Assembly: GCA_002722455.1 (NCBI GenBank)
Contig: PBMB01000017.1
Coordinates: 204,897 to 243,693 of the forward strand
DNA: 38,797 nt
Direction of reading: 5' to 3'
From: Chloroflexota bacterium
GTDB taxonomy: Bacteria; Chloroflexota; Dehalococcoidia; Lucifugimonadales; GCA-2722455
The first letter of the stretch is position 1. Each line of letters opens with the position of its first letter. Both the position numbers and the translations under genes were made by a program. Positions 34,803-38,797 of the stretch are shown piece after piece. The notes beneath the pieces are model-generated. The model ran no database searches. It was not told the DNA's origin and was given only the letters and a program-made list of their open reading frames with translations.

Positions 34803-35594
34803 ATGCATCGATTAGAAAAAAAAGTTGCAATAATCACAGGTGGTGGATCTGGTATTGGAAGAGCAACCGCACTACTATTTGCTCAGCATGGTGCTAAAAT
34901 TGTTGTTTCAGATATAAAAAAAGATTTATTAGATGAAACAGTAGAAATACTAGAAACAACTGGCACAGATGTAATACCAGTTGAAAGTGACATTACCAAT
35001 GAAGATGATGTCAAAAACATAATTCATTCTGCAATTTCTGAATTCAAAGCCATTAATATTTTAGTAAATAGTGCAGGGATAAGTAGCAGAATGTCAGAAC
35101 AGGAAGAATCAAGTGACTTCAAAGTTTGGCAAAAAGTATTAAGTGTTAACTTAAACGGAACTTATTTAATATCAAAACATGTAGTGCCAGAAATGAAAAA
35201 ATCAGGAGATGGCTCTATTGTTAACATTGGTTCAATCCATTCACTTGTAAGTTTCCCTTTAGGCGGAACTAAAGTAGGATTGAAAACAGGCACCTTTGAT
35301 GCATATCCTCCATCAAAAGGTGCAGTGTTACAACTGACGAAAAATATGGCTGTACAATTAGCTATTGATGGGATTAGAGTAAATTGTATTTGTCCTGGAT
35401 ATACAAAAACTATGATGACAAAGGCAGCGTGGTCTGATCCTACTCGGTTTGAATACATCAAAAAACGTCATCCAATGGGAAGAATGGGTACTCCTGAAGA
35501 CATAGCAAATGCATGTTTATTCTTAGCTAGCAATGAATCTTCGTTTATAACTGGTATCGCACTACCAGTAGATGGTGGATACACAGCTCAATAA
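34803..35594 (+). CDS. Short-chain dehydrogenase/reductase (SDR)
   Basis: A 263-residue classical SDR, NAD(P)-dependent. TGGGSGIG (12-19) is the cofactor loop, and D37 at the end of VVSDI suggests NAD. LVNSAG is the NNAG-type motif. The catalytic YxxxK is Y168 and K172 (YPPSK). The expected Ser (S144 in NIGS) is 24 residues before the Tyr instead of the usual ~13, because of an insertion rich in Gly/Lys/Thr (about 153-164) in the loop. The C-terminal CPGYTKTMMT and ITGIALPVDGGYTAQ are typical. The ribosome binding site is weak (AGAAAG). It lies 40 nt before the cupin gene. Confidence 0.9.
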   Translation: MHRLEKKVAIITGGGSGIGRATALLFAQHGAKIVVSDIKKDLLDETVEILETTGTDVIPVESDITNEDDVKNIIHSAISEFKAINILVNSAGISSRMSEQEESSDFKVWQKVLSVNLNGTYLISKHVVPEMKKSGDGSIVNIGSIHSLVSFPLGGTKVGLKTGTFDAYPPSKGAVLQLTKNMAVQLAIDGIRVNCICPGYTKTMMTKAAWSDPTRFEYIKKRHPMGRMGTPEDIANACLFLASNESSFITGIALPVDGGYTAQ

Positions 35595-35634
35595 CACAAC
35601 AGATTAGAATATATTACAAAGGAAAGGAAATGAA

Positions 35635-36000
35635 ATGAAAATCATCAAAAACGACTCGCTTAATAAAGAGGACATGACAAACAAACCATTATTCTATGGT
35701 GGACAAGTATCTCGTGAAGAAATAGTTGGTAATGAAACAAGCTCCTACTTCAATTTTTCTTTAGTACACTTTGCTGCAGGAGCAAAAAACAAGTTCCATA
35801 CTCATACTAGTGATCAAATTCTATTTGTCACTGAGGGAACAGGTATCGTGGCTAATGAATCAAAAGAAGTTAATATATCTAAAGGTGACACTGCATTTAT
35901 ACCTGCTGGAGAAAAACACTGGCATGGAGCGGTAGATACATCTGATTTCACGCATATATCTCTATTGCATCCTACCAGTAAAACAGGAACGTTTGAATAA
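35635..36000 (+). CDS. Cupin-domain protein
   Basis: A 121-residue single cupin (Cupin_2). Motif 1 is HTHTSDQILFVTEG with H55, H57 and Q61; motif 2 is PAGEKHWHGA with H95 or H97, giving a plausible 3-His/1-Gln metal site. Small cupins of this type serve as isomerases, dioxygenases or sugar-binding helpers. ATG 35635 is favoured over the out-of-frame ATG at 35630; GGAAAGG at 35621-35627 is the ribosome binding site. It is cotranscribed with the SDR and followed by a strong terminator, so SDR-cupin is a two-gene unit, divergent from RraA/dehydrogenase. Confidence 0.88.
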   Translation: MKIIKNDSLNKEDMTNKPLFYGGQVSREEIVGNETSSYFNFSLVHFAAGAKNKFHTHTSDQILFVTEGTGIVANESKEVNISKGDTAFIPAGEKHWHGAVDTSDFTHISLLHPTSKTGTFE

Positions 36001-36035
36001 AAGTATCCTATAATTGAAAATATGGAGTCCAAAAT

Positions 36036-36068
36036 AAAAAACCCTCTCGCTTAACGAGAGGGTTTTTT
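36036..36068. terminator. Strong bidirectional intrinsic terminator
   Basis: CCCTCTCG (36042-36049), loop CTTAA, CGAGAGGG (36055-36062), flanked by six A on the left (36036-36041) and six T on the right (36063-36068). It is a textbook terminator in both directions, placed between the converging cupin gene and the membrane protein gene. Confidence 0.93.
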
Positions 36069-36092
36069 ATTAATTAACTAAAATTTTATTAA

Positions 36093-36797
36093 CTAATTAG
36101 CGTCTTGTACTAACTTAATGCCTCGTAATACAGACCAACAAGTTATAAGTAGGAAAGCAATTCCAGAAACTTGACTTCCAGTATCTACACTAACTACAGT
36201 GTTAATAATAAGTGTTGCTACAACTAAAATTAAACCTTGAATTAATGCCAACCATCCTAGAGGAATAAAGGATAAAAGTCCTTTAGCATCACTTCCTCTA
36301 TATGCAAGACCTATACATATCCAACCTATTCCAGCTAATAAGCCACCAAGGGTACTTATAGCTACATTAGTCGCTTGTGTAAATCCTGCAGCGATCTGCA
36401 TACCACCAACAGCTGCAATAGAAGCGGCATCTCCAGCAGCGGCTCCAGCACTAGCTGCAACAAATTTTTCACCCATTTCAGCTAAAGCTATACCTAAACC
36501 ACTACTTGCAACCCAAACTACAATTGCTGAAACAATTAAAGTAATTCCAAGTGTTTCACATGTACCAGGTGCTGTACCTCGAGTACTTATCAATCCAGCA
36601 ACGTGAGTTACTAATCCAACGCAAATTAGTATTGATGCAATTTGTACACTGGTAGCACCAGATGCACTATTTTGTAAAATAGTTACAACATCATCGGATT
36701 TAGTATCAAACCCAATAGTAAGTTGCCACAAAATATATCCTATTAATCCTATGACTACTCCTATTGATAAAGTTAATCCTGTTCCTTTTGAATTCAT
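36093..36797 (-). CDS. Polytopic Gly/Ala-rich membrane protein, unknown function
   Basis: 234 residues from ATG 36797, with about six hydrophobic segments: roughly 8-28, 45-65, 75-100, 125-150, 150-165 and 180-210. The middle is rich in Ala and Gly (AASAGAAAGDAASIAAVGG, near residues 110-128). No enzyme motif was recognised. An ATG at 36809 would add four residues, but GGAGG at 36803-36807 sits 5 nt before ATG 36797 and inside the alternative start region, so 36797 is the start. It is a single-gene unit with a candidate promoter upstream and the shared terminator downstream. Its Gly/Ala-rich composition differs from the Ile/Lys/Asn-rich proteins nearby. Confidence 0.7.
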   Translation of the reverse strand: MNSKGTGLTLSIGVVIGLIGYILWQLTIGFDTKSDDVVTILQNSASGATSVQIASILICVGLVTHVAGLISTRGTAPGTCETLGITLIVSAIVVWVASSGLGIALAEMGEKFVAASAGAAAGDAASIAAVGGMQIAAGFTQATNVAISTLGGLLAGIGWICIGLAYRGSDAKGLLSFIPLGWLALIQGLILVVATLIINTVVSVDTGSQVSGIAFLLITCWSVLRGIKLVQDAN

Positions 36798-36802
36798 AAC
36801 TT

Positions 36803-36807
36803 CCTCC
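36803..36807 (-). promoter_or_regulatory. Ribosome binding site that decides the start at 36797
   Basis: GGAGG on the minus strand, 5 nt upstream of ATG 36797. The longer start at 36809 lies upstream of this site and would place it inside the coding region. Confidence 0.8.
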
Positions 36808-36824
36808 ATTTATAATAAAAAGTC

Positions 36825-36830
36825 ATTATA
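36825..36830 (-). promoter_or_regulatory. Candidate -10 box for the membrane protein gene
   Basis: TATAAT on the minus strand, 27 nt upstream of ATG 36797. No convincing -35 box was found 16-18 nt further upstream. Confidence 0.4.
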
Positions 36831-37037
36831 CACCACCCATACTTGTTGATATAGGACAAAGAAAACTCGTTTATTGTAAAATTAATTCAACTAGGGGCTT
36901 ACCACCACTTGTTTCATTGATTTGTATCTGAAAACCTCTCTAAACCACTCAACACAACACTAATCTTTTGAAAATTTGTGTCCAAATTGTGTAGAAACCG
37001 ATCTATTGTAACTGTTCTAATTGATCTGTAGAGAAAA

Positions 37038-37065
37038 TTGACTAATCTGACCAATGTTATATATT
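37038..37065 (+). promoter_or_regulatory. Promoter for the TPR lipoprotein
   Basis: TTGACT (37038-37043) and TATATT (37060-37065) with a 16-nt spacer, 27 nt before the start codon. It is the best consensus -35 in the window. The rest of the 283-nt gap between the two genes (36810-37092) shows no ORF, repeat or RNA that I recognise. Confidence 0.6.
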
Positions 37066-37082
37066 TAACGAAACATATTTTT

Positions 37083-37089
37083 GGTGATC
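37083..37089 (+). promoter_or_regulatory. Unusual Shine-Dalgarno (GGTGATC) of the TPR gene
   Basis: GGTGATC is complementary to the 5' part of the anti-SD region of 16S rRNA (it is the right half of AGGAGGTGATC) and ends 3 nt before ATG 37093. There is no AGGAGG core. Its register differs from the other ribosome binding sites in this window. Confidence 0.5.
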
Positions 37090-37092
37090 AGA

Positions 37093-38797
37093 ATGAGTAA
37101 TAACAACACAATCTTATTTATCGCTCTTTGTCTCTCTCTGATTATTGCCTGTTCTGAATCTGATCCTGTAATACCTGAACAAACTCCAACACCGATTATC
37201 AAAGTTGTTACTGCTACTCCTACAGCTACTCCAATAATCAAAATTGTTACTGCTACTCCTACAATTACACCATCACCAACGAAAACACCTACTCCTACTC
37301 CTACAGCTACACCAACACCAATGCCTACAGCTACACCAACACCAATGCCTACAGCTACACCAACACCAATGCCTACAGCTAAGGAATACGTAGAAAGAGG
37401 TCTTAGTCACGATGAATTAGGCGAGTTCGAGAAAGCGATAGATGATTATACAAAAGCTATTGAGATCGATCCTGAGTTCACTAGGGCATATAACAACAGA
37501 GGTCTTAGTTATGCCAGTTTAAAAAAGTATCAGAAAGCTATAGATGATTATACAAAAGCTATTGAGATCGATCCCAAGTACGCGATTGCATATTACAACA
37601 GAGGTATTAGTTATTTCTTATTAATAGAGTATCAGAAAGCTATAGATGATTTTACAAAAGCTATTGAGATCGATCCTGAGTTCACTATGGCATATTACAA
37701 CAGAGGTACTATTTATTACGATTTATTGAAGGATTATCAGAAAGCCATAGATGATTATACAAAAGCTATTGAGATCGATCCTGTGTTCACTAGGGCATAT
37801 AACAACAGAGGTATTAGTTATTTCAATTTAAAAAAGTATCAGAAAGCTATAGATGATTATACAAAAGTAATAGAAATCGATCCTGAGTTCACTAGGGCAT
37901 ATAACAACAGAGGTCTTGGTTATGCCAGTTTAAAAAAGTATCAGAAAGCTATAGATGATTATACAAAAGCTATTGAGATCGATCCTGAGTTCACTAGGGC
38001 ATACTACAACAGAGGTATTAGTTATTTCGATTTAATAGAGTATCAGAAAGCTATAGATGATTTTACAAAAGCTATTGAGATAGATCCTGGGTTCACTATG
38101 GCATATTACAACAGAGGTAATGTTTATTACGATTTAATAGAGTATCAGAAAGCTATAGATGATTATACAAAAGCTATTGAGATCGATCCTGAGTTCACTA
38201 ATGCATATTACAACAGAGGTCTTGGTTATGCCTATTTAGGGGATTATGAAAAAGCACTAGAGGATTTGACAAAAGCCTTAGAACTAGATCCAACTAAAGC
38301 CAACGTAGAGAGCTTTAATGAAGCATTAGCAACTGTACAAAAAATGCAACCTACTTCAGTTATAAATATTGAGGACTTGGCTGTAGAATTTAATACCAAT
38401 GCAGTAGTAGCTCATGATAAATACATAAATCGTAAAATGTCTGTTCAAGGAAAAGTTGATGAGGTCGATTATGCCATCCAGGATTCATTTTACAAGGGTA
38501 GTAGACCATATGTGCGTATACAAGCGTCTAATTCAGCGTATTATTTTTGGTTAAATTGTTATTTCGAATCAGCTACTAAAGAAGTTACAGATCTTAGAAA
38601 AAATGATGATATTATTTTGCAAGGTATTTTTAAAGAACGCACTAGTTCTTATTTGACATTGGTAGATTGTTCTATTCTTTATACACCTGCACCAACTGCT
38701 GCCGCTCCAGCTGCTGGTGGTTCAAGTTATGTTGGTCCATACAACCGTGGTGTTGACCCTGCTACGTATCCTACGTATGCATATAGTGGTCCTACAC
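37093..38797 (+). CDS. TPR-repeat lipoprotein with Thr/Pro linker and OB-fold-like domain (3' end outside window)
   Basis: Open for 568 codons to the window edge with no stop. A signal peptide with lipobox LIIAC (Cys20) predicts a lipoprotein. Residues about 30-97 are a Thr/Pro-rich linker, probably a flexible stalk. Residues 98-404 hold nine 34-residue TPR units, mostly of the form AYxNRGxxYxxLxxYQKAIDDYTKAIEIDPEFT; unit 4 has one extra residue. Residues about 426-529 (NIEDLAVEFNTNAVVAHDKY to LVDCSIL) resemble the tRNA_anti-like OB-fold family, including paired cysteines in LNCYF and VDCS. A Pro/Ala/Gly/Tyr-rich tail begins after it. TPRs mediate protein binding; the envelope location is inferred from the lipobox. 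Confidence 0.85.
   Translation, partial: MSNNNTILFIALCLSLIIACSESDPVIPEQTPTPIIKVVTATPTATPIIKIVTATPTITPSPTKTPTPTPTATPTPMPTATPTPMPTATPTPMPTAKEYVERGLSHDELGEFEKAIDDYTKAIEIDPEFTRAYNNRGLSYASLKKYQKAIDDYTKAIEIDPKYAIAYYNRGISYFLLIEYQKAIDDFTKAIEIDPEFTMAYYNRGTIYYDLLKDYQKAIDDYTKAIEIDPVFTRAYNNRGISYFNLKKYQKAIDDYTKVIEIDPEFTRAYNNRGLGYASLKKYQKAIDDYTKAIEIDPEFTRAYYNRGISYFDLIEYQKAIDDFTKAIEIDPGFTMAYYNRGNVYYDLIEYQKAIDDYTKAIEIDPEFTNAYYNRGLGYAYLGDYEKALEDLTKALELDPTKANVESFNEALATVQKMQPTSVINIEDLAVEFNTNAVVAHDKYINRKMSVQGKVDEVDYAIQDSFYKGSRPYVRIQASNSAYYFWLNCYFESATKEVTDLRKNDDIILQGIFKERTSSYLTLVDCSILYTPAPTAAAPAAGGSSYVGPYNRGVDPATYPTYAYSGPT
37198..37275 (+). repeat. 39-bp repeat in the linker of the TPR lipoprotein
   Basis: Two 39-bp units starting at 37198 and 37237 encode IKVVTATPTATPI and IKIVTATPTITPS. 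The first 27 bases differ at one position. The unit length is a multiple of three, so the frame is kept. Confidence 0.7.
37300..37380 (+). repeat. 24-bp tandem repeat encoding PTATPTPM
   Basis: Three perfect 24-bp copies (37300-37323, 37324-37347, 37348-37371) plus a 9-base partial copy (37372-37380). Perfect identity indicates a recent expansion and a likely length-variable stalk. Confidence 0.95.
37384..38304 (+). repeat. Nine tandem 102-bp TPR units with higher-order structure
   Basis: Units start at 37384, 37486, 37588, 37690, 37795, 37897, 37999, 38101 and 38203. All are 102 bp except the fourth, which is 105 bp. Units 2, 3 and 4 are most like units 6, 7 and 8: for example units 3 and 7 both encode LIEY, DDF and FTM, while units 2 and 6 both encode YASLKKY. 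This implies a multi-unit duplication with a 411-bp offset. The first and last units are more diverged. Confidence 0.9.

Noticed and set aside
37384..38304. Regular repeats resembling a CRISPR or satellite array
   Set aside because: The units are 102 bp with no unique spacers and stay open in one reading frame, encoding TPR helices. It is a protein repeat.

Overview
The window is an AT-rich bacterial chromosome segment with tightly packed genes. It most likely comes from a member of the Chloroflexota, and by gene style a marine SAR202/Dehalococcoidia-like lineage. The phylum call rests on two things: the pairing of a DUF2298 'YYY-domain' membrane protein with a TIGR03663/Agl23-type membrane protein, known mainly from Chloroflexota and archaea, and the cysteine-rich NuoG. 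The SAR202 placement is inference. TTG and GTG starts are common. The genes are a mix of core housekeeping and small accessory blocks. No phage, transposon, CRISPR array or integrase was seen.

Region 1 (1-4515, +) runs purM (3' end), rph, rpmH, rnpA, yidD, a beta-propeller lipoprotein, yidC and khpB/jag. It is the classic rpmH-rnpA-yidD-yidC-jag locus for RNA processing and membrane-protein insertion, with an extra PQQ-type lipoprotein inserted between yidD and yidC. yidC and khpB overlap by 113 nt in different frames. serS (-) converges on khpB.

Region 2 (5998-14354, +) has an amidohydrolase, a single-gene zinc-ribbon unit with its own promoter and terminator, and then a four-gene envelope or glycan block: DUF2298, Agl23-like, AglD/UPF0104 flippase-like and an FAD-dependent oxidoreductase.

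Region 3 (14468-24952, +) has nuoEFG, the NADH-oxidising module without the rest of complex I, then mutS. After mutS come two adjacent genes that together match the halves of mammalian D-glutamate cyclase (DUF1445 and DUF4392), and a zinc-poor MDR oxidoreductase.

Region 4 (24962-34670, -) is transcribed leftward: RraA-like, D-2-hydroxyacid dehydrogenase, tRNA-Leu(UAG), lepA, rsmA, ispE, a small membrane protein, a DnaQ-DinG helicase and an 8-oxoguanine glycosylase. It joins translation, isoprenoid and DNA repair functions, with a small catabolic pair at its upstream end.

Region 5 (34803-38797) has an SDR and a cupin (+), divergent from the RraA/dehydrogenase pair and probably functionally linked to it. 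A strong bidirectional terminator follows, then an unknown polytopic membrane protein (-). Last is a lipoprotein gene cut by the window end: Thr/Pro linker, nine near-identical TPRs built from 102-bp DNA repeats, and an OB-fold-like domain.
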